In this document: in pieces, positions 1 through 9,451 of the stretch | Layout: every line of letters starts with the position of its first letter | Numbering within the stretch: the first letter of the stretch is position 1 | Origin: Phreatobacter sp. | Lineage (GTDB): Bacteria > Pseudomonadota > Alphaproteobacteria > Rhizobiales > Phreatobacteraceae | Length of the DNA stretch: 64,000 nucleotides | Assembly: GCF_016793595.1 (NCBI RefSeq) | Contig: NZ_JAEULY010000015.1 | Coordinates: 124,001 to 188,000, forward strand | Reading direction: 5' to 3' | Notes under the pieces: generated by a model | Told to the model about the DNA's origin: nothing | What the model saw: the letters and a program-made list of their open reading frames with translations, nothing else | Databases searched by the model: none | Program-made: the position numbers and the translations under genes

Positions 1-1869
1 GCCGACGAACCAGGCGTCGCGGAATTCCTGGCTGGTGCCGGTCTTGCCCGCGACGATCCAGCCCGGCAGGCGCACGGTGCGCGCGGTGCCCGACACGGTC
101 GTCTGGTTCATCATCGCGTTCATCATGGCGACGTGGCGGGGCTCCACCACCTGCCCATTGTTCATCGGCCGGCGCTGGAACAGCACGCGGCCGTTGGTCG
201 TACGGATCTTGGTGATGAGGTGCGGGATGACGCCGATGCCGCCATTGGCGAAGGGCGCGTAGGCGCCGACCAGTTCGAGCAGGTTCACCTCCGACGTGCC
301 GAGCGAGATCGACGGGTTCGCCGCCAGCGCCGAGCCGACCCCGAGCTTCTGTGCCGTGCGCACGACTGACCGGGGACCGACTTCCTGCCCCAGCCGCACG
401 GCCACCGTGTTGAGCGAGGAGGCGAGCGCCGTGGTCAGCGAGACGTCACCGCGATAGTCGCGCGTGTAGTTTTCCGGCCGCCACCCCGCGATCTGAACAG
501 GCGCGTCCGAACGCACCGTGTCGGGGGTGAGGCCGCGCTCCAGCGCCGCCAGATAGACGAAGGGCTTGAAGGCCGATCCCGGCTGGCGACGGGCCGCCGT
601 CGCACGGTTGAACTGGCTCTGCGAATAGTCGCGGCCGCCAACGAGGGCGCGCACCGCGCCGTCCGTGTCGAGCACCACCACAGCGCCCTGCCCGACGCCA
701 TAGCGCTGGCCGCCGCGCGCCAGCGTCTCGACAAGGGCGGATTCGGCCGCCTGCTGCACCGGGCCGACGATGGTCGTCTCGACCACGAGGTCCGTCTCGA
801 CCTTGCCGACATAGTCGTCGATCAGGTCCATGACCCAGTCTGCGACGTAGTTGATCGAACCGCCGGGAACGGCGCGACTGGCGACGGCCGGGTTGTCGCG
901 CGCGGCGCGCGCCTGCGCCTCGGTGATGTAGCCCTGCTCGGCCATGGCCGCGAGAACGAGCTTGGCCCGCTCCTGCGCTTCCTGCGGATTGCGCGTCGGC
1001 GCGAGCCGCGAGGGCGCCTTGACGAGGCCGGCGATGACCGCTGATTCCTGCAGGGTCAGGGCGGTCGCGGGCTTGTCGTAATAGCGGCGGGCGGCCGCCT
1101 CGATGCCATAGGCGCCGGCGCCGAAATAGACGCGGTTGAGGTAGAGTTCGAGGATCTGGTCCTTGGAATAATTGTGCTCCAGCCAGAGCGCCAGCAGCGC
1201 CTCCTGCACCTTGCGACCGAGCGTCCGGTCGGGGGTCAGAAACAGATTCTTGGCGAGTTGCTGCGACAGGGTGGAGCCGCCCTGATGCATGCCCCTGCGG
1301 GTCAGGTTGGTGAAAACCGCGCGGCCGAGGCCGACCACGTCGAGGCCGAAATGCGAGTAGAAGCGCCGGTCCTCGATGGCGATCAGCGCCTGGGACACGT
1401 GGCGCGGCAGGCTGCGAAGCTGGATGGCCGCGCCGCCGGTGTCACCGCGATTGGCGAGTTCGGCGCCGTCGGCCGCGACGATGGCGATGTTCGGCGGCCG
1501 GGGCGGCACCTGCAGTGAATGGGTCGGCGGCAGATGCGCGGCGTACCAGGCGATGACGCCGGCCACGATGATGCCCGCCCAGATCGAGGCGGTCAGGCCC
1601 CAGATGAACAGGGTGCCGAGAATGCCGCGCCGCTTCCTGCCGCGCGGGCGCTCGTCGCGCCCCCGCTTCGATCCACGACGTCGCTCGGCCTTCGCCACCT
1701 CGACCTCCGGCTCCCGTTCCACCCTGCGCGGTTTCGGTGCGGGACGGTCCGGCTCGGCGATACGCACGGAGGGCCGGTCATCGGGCCCCGCGCGCAGGTC
1801 CATGCCCCCGCGCGCCGTCCCGAAGCTCGGCTCGATCCTCTCATTGCGCCCGCGGCGGCCCTTCGCCAT
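1..1869 (-). CDS. class A penicillin-binding protein (PBP1A type), C-terminus outside window
   Basis: Bifunctional peptidoglycan glycosyltransferase/transpeptidase acting on the periplasmic side of the inner membrane. The first 623 residues are present; the 3' end is cut by the window edge just after the KTGTS motif. A very basic Arg-rich cytoplasmic tail (residues 1-82) is followed by one membrane anchor (about 83-110). The glycosyltransferase domain (GT51) carries EDRRFYSHFGLD near residue 165 and QGGSTLSQQLAKN. The transpeptidase domain has all three motifs: SAFK (Ser nucleophile near 432), SSLN (near 485) and KTGTS (near 607). The ATG at 1869 is the first in-frame start before the conserved part and opens the long basic tail; I see no strong ribosome-binding site. 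The family assignment is secure; the exact paralogue is not. Confidence 0.93.
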   Translation of the reverse strand, partial: MAKGRRGRNERIEPSFGTARGGMDLRAGPDDRPSVRIAEPDRPAPKPRRVEREPEVEVAKAERRRGSKRGRDERPRGRKRRGILGTLFIWGLTASIWAGIIVAGVIAWYAAHLPPTHSLQVPPRPPNIAIVAADGAELANRGDTGGAAIQLRSLPRHVSQALIAIEDRRFYSHFGLDVVGLGRAVFTNLTRRGMHQGGSTLSQQLAKNLFLTPDRTLGRKVQEALLALWLEHNYSKDQILELYLNRVYFGAGAYGIEAAARRYYDKPATALTLQESAVIAGLVKAPSRLAPTRNPQEAQERAKLVLAAMAEQGYITEAQARAARDNPAVASRAVPGGSINYVADWVMDLIDDYVGKVETDLVVETTIVGPVQQAAESALVETLARGGQRYGVGQGAVVVLDTDGAVRALVGGRDYSQSQFNRATAARRQPGSAFKPFVYLAALERGLTPDTVRSDAPVQIAGWRPENYTRDYRGDVSLTTALASSLNTVAVRLGQEVGPRSVVRTAQKLGVGSALAANPSISLGTSEVNLLELVGAYAPFANGGIGVIPHLITKIRTTNGRVLFQRRPMNNGQVVEPRHVAMMNAMMNQTTVSGTARTVRLPGWIVAGKTGTSQEFRDAWFVG

Positions 1870-2000
1870 CCGTCCCGTCAGCCCCTTTGCACCCTATGCC
1901 TGCTGTCTCCGGGGTAATCCCGGCGCAATGAAGGGGGGGTTAAGGCAATTCTGCGAGACGGCGTTCATTTCCGGTCAGGGTTAACGGCTCGCGCCGGCGA

Positions 2001-4811
2001 TCAGCGCGCCTCCTCCTCCAGCACCTGCATCAGCACCTTGCGGATCGCCGCCTGTCGCTGCGCCGTCTGGATCTTCGCGCCCATCAGGTCGGTGACGTAG
2101 AACACGTCCACCGCCCGCTCGCCGAAGGTCGCGACATAGGCCGAGGCGATATTGAGGCTGTGGCGGGACAGCGCCGCCGTCAGGTCGTGGAGAAGGCCCG
2201 GCCGGTCGAGACCGGACACCTCGATGACCGTGTAGCGGGTCGACCAGGTGTTGTTGATGGCAACTTCCGGCGCGATGCGGAAAGTGCGCGAGCGCTGGCG
2301 GCTGGACGATTTCCTGGCGACCGCCGCCACGGCCTCGCCGACCTTCATCTCGCCGCGCAGCGCCTTCTCGATGCCGTCCGCGATGCGCCGCGCCCGGCGC
2401 TCCTCGTCCTCGTCGCGATCGAATCCGCGCGTGATCGAGATGGTGTCGACGGCCAGTCCGTCGGTCGTCGTGTAGATTTGCGCGCCGATGATGTTCGCGC
2501 CCGCGGCCGCGCACGCGCCCGCGATGATCGACAAAAGCCTCGGATGGTCGGGCGCGAGCACGGTGAGGTGCGTCACGCCCTGGCCGTTGAGCAGGTCGAC
2601 GCGCGTCGCAAGCGACTTGCCGGCGGCCTCGGTCTCGAGAAGGAAGCGGGCATGCTCGATCTTGGTGGCGAGATCGACCTTCAGCCAGTACGCGGCATAG
2701 TGGCGGCCGATATAGGTCTCCAGCGCGTCACCAGCCAGGTTCGCGAGCTTGTCCGGCGCGGCGCGGCGGAATTCCTCCTGCGCCATCTCCACCCGGCGCG
2801 AGCGGTTCACCTCGGAGAAGCCGCCGGTCACAACCGGCTCGGTCTCGTAATAGAGGGTCTTGAGCAACTGGCTTTTCCAGCCGTTCCAGACGCCGGGCCC
2901 GACCGCCATGATGTCGGCCGAGGTCAGGATCAGCAGCAGCTTCATCCGCTCGAGCGACTGCACGACGCCGGCGAACATCTCGATGGTCTTGCGTTCGCCG
3001 AGATCGCGCGACTGCGCGATGGTCGACATGACCAGATGCTGCTCGACCAGCCAGGAGACCAGTTCCGTTTCGGCGGCGTTGAGACCGAAGCGCGGGCACA
3101 GGCGGCGCGCCACCTTGGCGCCGGCCACCGAATGGTCCTCCGGCCGGCCCTTGGCGATATCGTGCAGGAACAGCGCGACGTAGAGCAGGTCGCGGTTGCG
3201 CGGCTGGATGGTCTTCACGAGATCGGCGGCAAGGCCGAGATTGGGATCGCCGCCGCGCTCGATCTGCTGGAGCATGCCGATGCAGCGCAGGAGATGCTCG
3301 TCCACCGTGTAGTGGTGGTACATGTTGAACTGCATCATCGCCACGACGCGGCCGAAATCCGGCACGAAGCGGCCGAGCAGGCCCGCCTCGTTCATGCGCC
3401 GCAGCACGATTTCCGGCGTGTTGGCGGAGGTCAGGATCGAGACGAAGAGCTGGTTCGCCGTCGGGTCATGCCGCAACGTGTCGTCCACCAGCTTCAGCGA
3501 CCTGGTCAGCAGCCGCATCGCGTCCGGATGGAAGGCCAGATTGTAGCGGTCGGCGAGCCAGAACATGCGGATCATGTTGACGGGATCGCGCGTGAAGGCT
3601 TCCTCGTCCGCGACCGTGATCCGGTCGTGGTCGATCTGGAAGTCCGTGCTTTCCTTGAACCCGCGCCGCGATTTCGGACGCAGTTTCGCGATGAAGCGGT
3701 CGAGCACGGGCGCCGGCTTCTCGTGCCGCTCCTCCAGTTCCGCGCAGAGAATGGCGGTGAGGTCGCCGACGTCCTTCGCGATCAGGAAGTAGTGTTTCAT
3801 GAAGCGCTCGACATCGACCAGGCCGTTATGGTCGCGATAGCCGAGGCGGGGCGCCAGTTCGCGCTGAAGATCGAAGGACAGGCGCTCCTCGGGCCGCCCG
3901 GTCAGGAAGTGCAGGTGGCAGCGCACGGTCCACAGGAACTTCTCGCAGCGGCGAAACATCTGCGCCTCGCGCCGCGTGAAAACGCCCTTCTTCGCCAGTT
4001 CCTCGTCGGTCTTCACCCGGTAGGCGTAGCGCGCGATCCAGAACAGCGTGTGGAGGTCGCGCAAGCCGCCCTTGCCATCCTTGACGTTGGGTTCGACGAG
4101 ATAGCGCGACTGGCCGGTCTTGCGGTGCCGCTCGTCGCGCTCGGCGAGCTTGGCGGCGACGAATTCCGGCACCGTGCCCTTCACCACCTCGGCGTCGAAA
4201 CGGCTCTCCAGCTCATCGAAGAGCTGGCGGTCGCCGAGAATGTAGCGGGTCTCGAGGATGGCGGTGCGGATGGTGAAATCGGCGCGCGCCTGGCGGATGC
4301 ACTCGTCCACCGAACGCGTGGCGTGGCCAACCTTCAGCCCCATGTCCCACAGGCAATAGAGCATGGCCTCGGCGACGCTCTCGCCCCAGGCGGTCTGCTT
4401 ATAGGGCAGCAGGAACAGGAGATCGATGTCCGAGCCCGGCGCCAGCATGCCGCGCCCGTAGCCGCCAGTCGCGACCACGGTCATGCGCTCGCCGGACGAC
4501 GGATTGTCGGAGGGGTAGAGCTGCCCGCAGATCCAGACGAACAGCGCGCGGATCACCTCGTCCTGAAAGTCGGAGAGCGCCTCGGCGCAGGCGCGCCCGT
4601 CGGCCGTCTCGATCAGCCGCGCCTCGGCCTTGCCGCGCGCCTCGGCCAGTTCCTTTTTCAACGCTTGCACGACGGCGCCGCGCGCAGCCTGCGTGTCGCC
4701 CGCCCTCACCCGGATGCCGGAGAGCAGCTCGCCAAGGTCGGCGGGATCGATGAGCGGCGCGCGGGTGGCTGCGCGGCCATGGGCTCGGGCTTCGGTTACG
4801 GTCGAATCCAT
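2001..4811 (-). CDS. glnD: bifunctional [protein-PII] uridylyltransferase / uridylyl-removing enzyme GlnD
   Basis: Central nitrogen sensor: uridylylates PII proteins when glutamine is low and removes UMP when glutamine is high. Domains in order: nucleotidyltransferase with GGYGRGMLAPGSDIDLLF near residue 120-140, GlnD linker region, HD hydrolase domain (VDEHLLRC near 495, LFLHDIAKG near 547), and two C-terminal ACT domains (about 740 and 855, the second with SGLDRPGLLHDLTAAL) that bind glutamine. About 936 residues, normal for the alphaproteobacterial enzyme. I chose the ATG at 4811 (MDSTVTEA); an in-frame start at 4892 would add 27 residues of non-conserved, basic sequence and bring the start closer to the divergent glycerate kinase gene. 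Neither start has a strong ribosome-binding site. The other strand has a long open frame here, which is only GC-driven shadow. Confidence 0.95.
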   Translation of the reverse strand: MDSTVTEARAHGRAATRAPLIDPADLGELLSGIRVRAGDTQAARGAVVQALKKELAEARGKAEARLIETADGRACAEALSDFQDEVIRALFVWICGQLYPSDNPSSGERMTVVATGGYGRGMLAPGSDIDLLFLLPYKQTAWGESVAEAMLYCLWDMGLKVGHATRSVDECIRQARADFTIRTAILETRYILGDRQLFDELESRFDAEVVKGTVPEFVAAKLAERDERHRKTGQSRYLVEPNVKDGKGGLRDLHTLFWIARYAYRVKTDEELAKKGVFTRREAQMFRRCEKFLWTVRCHLHFLTGRPEERLSFDLQRELAPRLGYRDHNGLVDVERFMKHYFLIAKDVGDLTAILCAELEERHEKPAPVLDRFIAKLRPKSRRGFKESTDFQIDHDRITVADEEAFTRDPVNMIRMFWLADRYNLAFHPDAMRLLTRSLKLVDDTLRHDPTANQLFVSILTSANTPEIVLRRMNEAGLLGRFVPDFGRVVAMMQFNMYHHYTVDEHLLRCIGMLQQIERGGDPNLGLAADLVKTIQPRNRDLLYVALFLHDIAKGRPEDHSVAGAKVARRLCPRFGLNAAETELVSWLVEQHLVMSTIAQSRDLGERKTIEMFAGVVQSLERMKLLLILTSADIMAVGPGVWNGWKSQLLKTLYYETEPVVTGGFSEVNRSRRVEMAQEEFRRAAPDKLANLAGDALETYIGRHYAAYWLKVDLATKIEHARFLLETEAAGKSLATRVDLLNGQGVTHLTVLAPDHPRLLSIIAGACAAAGANIIGAQIYTTTDGLAVDTISITRGFDRDEDEERRARRIADGIEKALRGEMKVGEAVAAVARKSSSRQRSRTFRIAPEVAINNTWSTRYTVIEVSGLDRPGLLHDLTAALSRHSLNIASAYVATFGERAVDVFYVTDLMGAKIQTAQRQAAIRKVLMQVLEEEAR

Positions 4812-4936
4812 CGGGCTCGTCGTTCGGCGTGATCGGTGGCCGCGGACCATACGCGCAACGCCCGGCGGATGCGAGATGTCGAGAGCGGGCATGACGCGCG
4901 CGCCGCCGGCCTGTAAGCAGGGGCCCGGAGCCCGCC

Positions 4937-6229
4937 ATGACCTATCAGACCGACCCGCGCGCCTTCCTGATCTCGCTCGGCCATGCCGCGATCAAGGCCG
5001 CCCTGCCCGACCGGATCGCCGAACATCTGCCCGACGTCCCGGAAGGCAGAACCGTGGTGGTCGGCGCTGGCAAGGCGGCGGCCAGCATGGCGGCGGCCTT
5101 CGAGAAGCTGTGGCCGGCACCGCTGGAAGGCACGGTCGTCACCCGCTACGGCCATGCCGTGCCGACCTCGCGCGTCGAGGTGCTGGAGGCTTCGCATCCC
5201 GTTCCGGACGAAGCCGGCCTCATCGCGAGCCGGCGCATCCTCTCGCGGCTGGAGGGCCTCACGGACAGGGATCTCGTGGTGGCGCTGATCTCCGGCGGCG
5301 GCTCGGCCTTGCTCGCCCTGCCCGCCGGCGACCTCACGCTCGACGATCTCAAGGCGGTCAATTCGGCGCTTCTCGCGTCCGGCGCCGATATCGGCCAGAT
5401 GAACTGCGTCAGGAAGCACGTTTCCGCCATTGCCGGCGGACGCCTCGCGGCGGCGGCCCATCCCGCCGGGATCGTCACCATCGCCATTTCGGACGTGCCC
5501 GGCGACGATCCCGCGGTCATCGCCTCCGGCCCGACCGTTCCCGACCCGACGACGCGCGAGGACGCGCTCGCCGTCGTCGCGCGCTACCGCATGCAGCTGC
5601 CAGAGGCGGTCATGCGTCATCTCGAAAACGCCGCCTGCGAAAGCCCGAAACCCGGCCACCCCGCCTTCGCGCGCGGCACCGACGTCAGGCTGATCGCCCG
5701 CCCCGTCGAGAGCCTGCGGGCCGCCGCGGCCATTGCCGAGAAGGCCGGCCTGCCGACCCTCGTGCTCGGCGACACGATCGAGGGCGAGGCGCGCGACGTG
5801 GCGCAGGTTCACGCCGCCCTTGCCCGCAGCGTGCTGGATCACGGCCTGCCGGCCCGGCCGCCCTTGCTGATCCTCTCCGGCGGCGAGACGACGGTGGCCC
5901 TGCCGAAGGGCGGCGACTATGGGCGCGGCGGCCGCAACTCGGAATTCGCCCTCGCCTTTGGCGTCGCCATCCAGGGCTTCCCCCCGGAAATGCGCGCGCG
6001 CATCCATGCGCTCGCCATCGACACGGACGGCATCGACGGCATCGAATCCAATGCGGGCGCCATCATCACACCCGGCATGTTCGCGGCCGCCGAGACGCTG
6101 GGGCTGTCGCCGCGCGCCTTTCTCGACCGCCATGACGGTTTCGGTTTCTTCGCGGCCGTCGACGGGCTGGTGGTCACCGGGCCGACCCATACCAACGTCA
6201 ATGATTTCCGCGCGATCCTGATCGCATAG
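4937..6229 (+). CDS. ttuD: glycerate 2-kinase, TtuD/GckA (MOFRL) family
   Basis: Cytosolic kinase that phosphorylates D-glycerate to 2-phosphoglycerate, the exit step of the tartrate and serine/glyoxylate routes. 430 residues, the normal length. The N-terminal DUF4147 part shows GAGKAAASMA (about 44-53) and SGGGSALL; the C-terminal MOFRL part shows SGGETTVALP, NSEFALAF and the acidic DTDGIDG. Older literature called TtuD a hydroxypyruvate reductase, but the family is now accepted as glycerate kinase. It is divergent from glnD and lies a few kilobases from two tartrate dehydrogenase-like genes whose product would be its substrate, so a role in tartrate use is a reasonable inference. A photorespiration or serine-cycle role is the alternative. 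Confidence 0.88.
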   Translation: MTYQTDPRAFLISLGHAAIKAALPDRIAEHLPDVPEGRTVVVGAGKAAASMAAAFEKLWPAPLEGTVVTRYGHAVPTSRVEVLEASHPVPDEAGLIASRRILSRLEGLTDRDLVVALISGGGSALLALPAGDLTLDDLKAVNSALLASGADIGQMNCVRKHVSAIAGGRLAAAAHPAGIVTIAISDVPGDDPAVIASGPTVPDPTTREDALAVVARYRMQLPEAVMRHLENAACESPKPGHPAFARGTDVRLIARPVESLRAAAAIAEKAGLPTLVLGDTIEGEARDVAQVHAALARSVLDHGLPARPPLLILSGGETTVALPKGGDYGRGGRNSEFALAFGVAIQGFPPEMRARIHALAIDTDGIDGIESNAGAIITPGMFAAAETLGLSPRAFLDRHDGFGFFAAVDGLVVTGPTHTNVNDFRAILIA

Positions 6230-6232
6230 GGA

Positions 6233-6245
6233 TTGCAAACGATTG
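6233..6245. repeat. 13-bp motif shared (inverted) with the 10445-10457 site
   Basis: TTGCAAACGATTG here is the exact reverse complement of CAATCGTTTGCAA at 10445-10457. Both lie in short intergenic stretches just upstream of genes for secreted binding proteins (6323 and 10435). It may be a shared operator, or chance; only two copies were noticed. Confidence 0.3.
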
Positions 6246-6322
6246 ACTCCGGCGCCCGGCGTCGCCATCCATGACCCGGGCGACGGCTGCGCGAAACCCG
6301 CGCCAGATCAAGCGGACAAGGC

Positions 6323-7363
6323 ATGGATCGACGATCGCGGATTTTGCCCGCCCTGTTCCTCGCTTTGGCCGCGATGCTCGCGCCGGCTGCGTCCGAGGCA
6401 CAGCAGCGCACCCGTCTCGTCATCTACACGGCCTCGGAGGTCGATCAGCTCTCGGCGCTGAAGGCGGCGATCGAAGCCGACCACCCGGACGTCGAGGTGG
6501 CGTGGGTGCGGGATTCGACAGGCGTGATCACCGCCCGCCTCATCGCCGAGCGCGACACGCCGCGCGCCGACATGATCTTCGGCATCGTCACGTCGAGCCT
6601 CCTGGCTCTCGAACGGATGAACGTGCTGGAGCCCTATATGCCGAAGGGCGTCGACCAGCTCAAAGCCCAGTTCCGCGACCCCAACGATCCCTATAGCTGG
6701 ACCGGCCTCGACGCTTTCGTCGTCGCCGTCTGCTTCAACACGAACGAGGCGCGGCGCCTGTCCATCGCGCGGCCCGAGCGGTGGCAGGACCTGGCAGGGC
6801 CGCAGTTCCGGAACCGGATCGTCATGCCGCATCCGGCTTCGTCCGGCACGGGCTTCCTGCTGGTGTCCAACTGGATTCAGGTCATGGGCGAGGATGCCGC
6901 CTGGCAGTTCATGGAAAAACTGCATCGCAACGTGGCGCTCTACACCCATTCGGGCAGCGCGCCCTGCGTGCAGGCGGCGCGTGGCGAGCGGCTCGTCGGC
7001 CTCAGCTTCGACATGCGCGCGGCGCGCGAAAAGGCGCTGGGCGCGCCGGTGGACGTGATCATCCCGGAAGAGGGCGTCGGCTGGGAAATGGGCGGCATGG
7101 CCATCGTTCGCGGCCGGCCGGCCGCGCAGACCGACGCGGCCAGACGGATCTCGGACTGGGCGATCGGTCCCAAGGCCAACGAGCTGTTCGCGCGATTCTA
7201 CGGGATCGTCGCCCGGCATGGCTTCGGCTCGCCGCCGCACTATCCGCGCGAGGCGGAGAGCCGCATGACGCCGAGCAATTCCGAATGGATGGCGGAGAAT
7301 CGCGACCGCGTCCTGGCGGAGTGGACCCGTCGTTTCGACAATCCCCTGACGAACCGGAACTGA
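6323..7363 (+). CDS. periplasmic ABC-type substrate-binding protein (2-aminoethylphosphonate / Fe(III)-type)
   Basis: Secreted solute receptor of the iron / 2-aminoethylphosphonate binding-protein family. 346 residues with a clean Sec signal peptide (MDRRSR, hydrophobic stretch 7-23, cleavage after ASEA near residue 26). The mature protein opens with LVIYTASE, typical of this fold, and keeps the family segment PHPASSGTGFLLVSNWIQ and THSGSAPCVQAARGE, which I associate with the aminoethylphosphonate branch. No permease or ATPase gene is adjacent, so it is an orphan receptor. It follows the glycerate kinase by 93 bp on the same strand and is closed by a strong hairpin terminator. Substrate is inferred from family only. 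Confidence 0.75.
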   Translation: MDRRSRILPALFLALAAMLAPAASEAQQRTRLVIYTASEVDQLSALKAAIEADHPDVEVAWVRDSTGVITARLIAERDTPRADMIFGIVTSSLLALERMNVLEPYMPKGVDQLKAQFRDPNDPYSWTGLDAFVVAVCFNTNEARRLSIARPERWQDLAGPQFRNRIVMPHPASSGTGFLLVSNWIQVMGEDAAWQFMEKLHRNVALYTHSGSAPCVQAARGERLVGLSFDMRAAREKALGAPVDVIIPEEGVGWEMGGMAIVRGRPAAQTDAARRISDWAIGPKANELFARFYGIVARHGFGSPPHYPREAESRMTPSNSEWMAENRDRVLAEWTRRFDNPLTNRN

Positions 7364-7377
7364 CTGGCCAAAAGGAA

Positions 7378-7399
7378 AGGGCCGCCTCGCGGCGGCCCT
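7378..7399. terminator. bidirectional hairpin terminator
   Basis: A perfect 9-bp stem AGGGCCGCC / GGCGGCCCT with loop TCGC sits between two converging genes (stops at 7363 on + and 7436 on -). On the minus strand it is followed by a T-rich tail (TTCCTTTT), so it should serve best for the tctC gene and probably also stops the + strand transcript. Confidence 0.75.
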
Positions 7400-7435
7400 C
7401 CATTCGGCTTTCGGTTGCGCGAGACGCGCCGCCGA

Positions 7436-8419
7436 TCAGTTGCTGGCGGTCACGCCGGCGGCGCGGATGACCGGCGTCCACTTGGCGATCTCGGCTTCGA
7501 GAAAGGCGCGCAGGCCCGCGGGCGTCGCGAGGCTGGCCTCGGGAAGGTCAGCGCCAAGCTCGGTCAGGCGAGCCTTGACGTTCGGATCGGCGAGGGCCGT
7601 ACGCAGCGCCTCGTTCAACTTGGCGATCACCGGCTCCGGCGTGCCCTTCGGGGCGAGCATGGCGTTCCAGACCACCACCTGATAGGCGGGCAGGCCGGCT
7701 TCGGCCGTGGTCGGAACATCCGGAAGCGCGGCGTTGCGGGTCTGCTGGGCGACCGCGAATGCCTTGATCGTGCCAGCGCGAACCTGCGGGGCGACGTTGA
7801 CCACCTGGTCGCAGAGATAGTCGACCTGACCGGCGACGAGGTCGTTCATGGCCGGGCCGGTGCCGCGATAGGGCACGCTCTGCGGCTTCACGCCGATGAT
7901 CGCATGCAGCAGGAGGCAGGTCGTGTGGCTGACCGAGCCGATGCCGGCATGGGCGTTGTTGGCGGTGCGCTCGTTGGCCTTCAGCCAGGCGACGAACTCC
8001 GCGAGGGTGTTCGGCGGCAGCGTCTTCTTGGCGGTGAGCAGGATGGCGTTGGTGTTGACGAGGCCGATCGGCGAGAAGTCGTTGACCGGGTGATAGCGCA
8101 GGTTCGGATAGAGCGCGACGGACGCGGCATGGGTGCCGGTATGGCCGATCATGATCGTGTGGCCGTCCGGCTGGGCCGTGGTCAGACGGGTCGAACCCGT
8201 GGTGCCGCCCGCGCCGGCGACGTTCTCGATCACGATGGCCTGGCCGAGCGCCTTCGACATGGACTCGGCGACGATGCGCGCGACGACATCGGTCGGACCG
8301 CCGGCGGCGAAGGGAATGATCATGGTCACGGGGCGCGACGGGAAGGTCTGCGCGGCGGCGGGCAGCGTGCCGGCGACAAGCGCTGCGGCGGCTGCGACAA
8401 GGAGATGGCGTTTGTGCAT
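7436..8419 (-). CDS. TctC/Bug-family periplasmic receptor (tripartite tricarboxylate transporter type)
   Basis: Secreted receptor for small carboxylates. 327 residues with a Sec signal peptide ending AAAQT near residue 24, then the family opening FPSRPVTMIIPFAAGGPTD and later GAGGTTGS. The tctA and tctB membrane genes that would complete a transporter are absent from the window, as is common for Bug-type receptors that outnumber membrane partners. It is divergent from the dehalogenase-like gene (132 bp between starts) and similar to a second receptor at 9452. The context of tartrate enzymes suggests a C4 hydroxy-acid ligand, but this is inference. Confidence 0.88.
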   Translation of the reverse strand: MHKRHLLVAAAAALVAGTLPAAAQTFPSRPVTMIIPFAAGGPTDVVARIVAESMSKALGQAIVIENVAGAGGTTGSTRLTTAQPDGHTIMIGHTGTHAASVALYPNLRYHPVNDFSPIGLVNTNAILLTAKKTLPPNTLAEFVAWLKANERTANNAHAGIGSVSHTTCLLLHAIIGVKPQSVPYRGTGPAMNDLVAGQVDYLCDQVVNVAPQVRAGTIKAFAVAQQTRNAALPDVPTTAEAGLPAYQVVVWNAMLAPKGTPEPVIAKLNEALRTALADPNVKARLTELGADLPEASLATPAGLRAFLEAEIAKWTPVIRAAGVTASN

Positions 8420-8551
8420 GAGCGTCCTCTGTCGTTGTACGCGGTAACTCCGACGGGCGTTCTTGCCGGCCCTGTCGTCGGAATGTCGGCATACCTAATG
8501 TTCTCCTTCATGGATACAAGAACCTCTCAGGACCCGGCCCGGAGGCGCTTC

Positions 8552-9448
8552 ATGGTTGATTCAGATGGTGCTGGAGTACTTTTTCCGGGCTTCCGCAGCC
8601 TCGACGTGCCGACCAGCGGAACCACGATCCGGGTGCGGACCGGAGGCTCCGGCCCCGCGCTGCTCCTGCTTCACGGCTATCCGCAGACCCATGTGCTCTG
8701 GCACAAGGTCGCGCCGCGCCTCGCCGAGCGCTTCACCATCGTCGCCGCGGACCTGCGCGGCTACGGCGACAGCGGCAAGCCGGCGACCACCGACGACCAC
8801 GCGCCCTATTCCAAGCGCGCCATGGCGCAGGACATGGCCGAGGTGATGACCGCCCTCGGCCACGACACCTTCTTTCTCTGCGGCCATGACCGTGGTGCGC
8901 GCGTCTCCCATCGCCTCGCGCTGGACCATGCCGCGCGCGTGCGCCGCCTCGCCGTGCTGGACATCGCGCCGACACGGGAGATGTACCGCGACACGACGGA
9001 CCTGTTCGCCCGGCTCTACTGGCACTGGTTCTTCCTGATCACGCCGGCGCCCTTCCCGGAGCGGATGATCCGTTCCGACCCCGACGCCTACTGGCTGAAG
9101 AAATGCGGCTCCGGCTCGGCCGGCCTTCAGCCCTTCACCGAGGAGGCCCTGCACGAATATCTGCGCTGTTTCCGCAACCCCGACACGATCCATGCGAGCT
9201 GCGAGGACTATCGCGCCGCCGCGACGATCGACATCGCCCATGATGATGCCGACGGGGGTCGCAAGGTCGAGTGCCCCATGCTCGTGCTATGGGGGCAGAA
9301 CGGCGTGATCGAGAAGTGCTTCGATGCCCTCGCGCTGTGGCGCGAGCGGGCGAGCGACGTCAGCGGCCACGCGCTGCCGGCCGGGCACTATCTCGCCGAG
9401 GAAGTGCCCGAGCTCGTCGCGGACGAACTCGAGCGGTTCTTCGTCTGA
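8552..9448 (+). CDS. haloacetate (fluoroacetate) dehalogenase-like alpha/beta hydrolase
   Basis: 298-residue alpha/beta hydrolase resembling fluoroacetate dehalogenases throughout. The start at 8552 has a strong ribosome-binding site (GGAGG, 6 bp away) and gives an N-terminus, VLFPGF, that matches the family; upstream in-frame starts at 8510 and earlier lack one. Key residues of the characterised Rhodopseudomonas enzyme are all present: nucleophile D113 in HDRGAR, carboxylate-binding R114 and R117, second acid D137, base H279, and the halide pocket H158-W159 (YWHWFFL) and Y220 (EDYRA). Also HGYPQTH around 41-47 (oxyanion loop). It is divergent from one tctC gene and ends 3 bp from the stop of another. 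An epoxide hydrolase or plain esterase is the alternative, less likely because of the halide-pocket residues. Confidence 0.82.
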   Translation: MVDSDGAGVLFPGFRSLDVPTSGTTIRVRTGGSGPALLLLHGYPQTHVLWHKVAPRLAERFTIVAADLRGYGDSGKPATTDDHAPYSKRAMAQDMAEVMTALGHDTFFLCGHDRGARVSHRLALDHAARVRRLAVLDIAPTREMYRDTTDLFARLYWHWFFLITPAPFPERMIRSDPDAYWLKKCGSGSAGLQPFTEEALHEYLRCFRNPDTIHASCEDYRAAATIDIAHDDADGGRKVECPMLVLWGQNGVIEKCFDALALWRERASDVSGHALPAGHYLAEEVPELVADELERFFV

Positions 9449-9451
9449 GCC

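Noticed and set aside
2160-4832. Long + strand open frame of 890 codons opposite glnD
   Set aside because: It is the GC-rich antisense shadow of glnD; the minus strand carries all recognised domains. Similar long antisense frames over atpA, fadJ, polA, yidC and chvG were rejected for the same reason.
7415-8551. Upstream extension of the dehalogenase frame to 7415
   Set aside because: It covers the antisense of the tctC gene; the family N-terminus and ribosome-binding site place the start at 8552.
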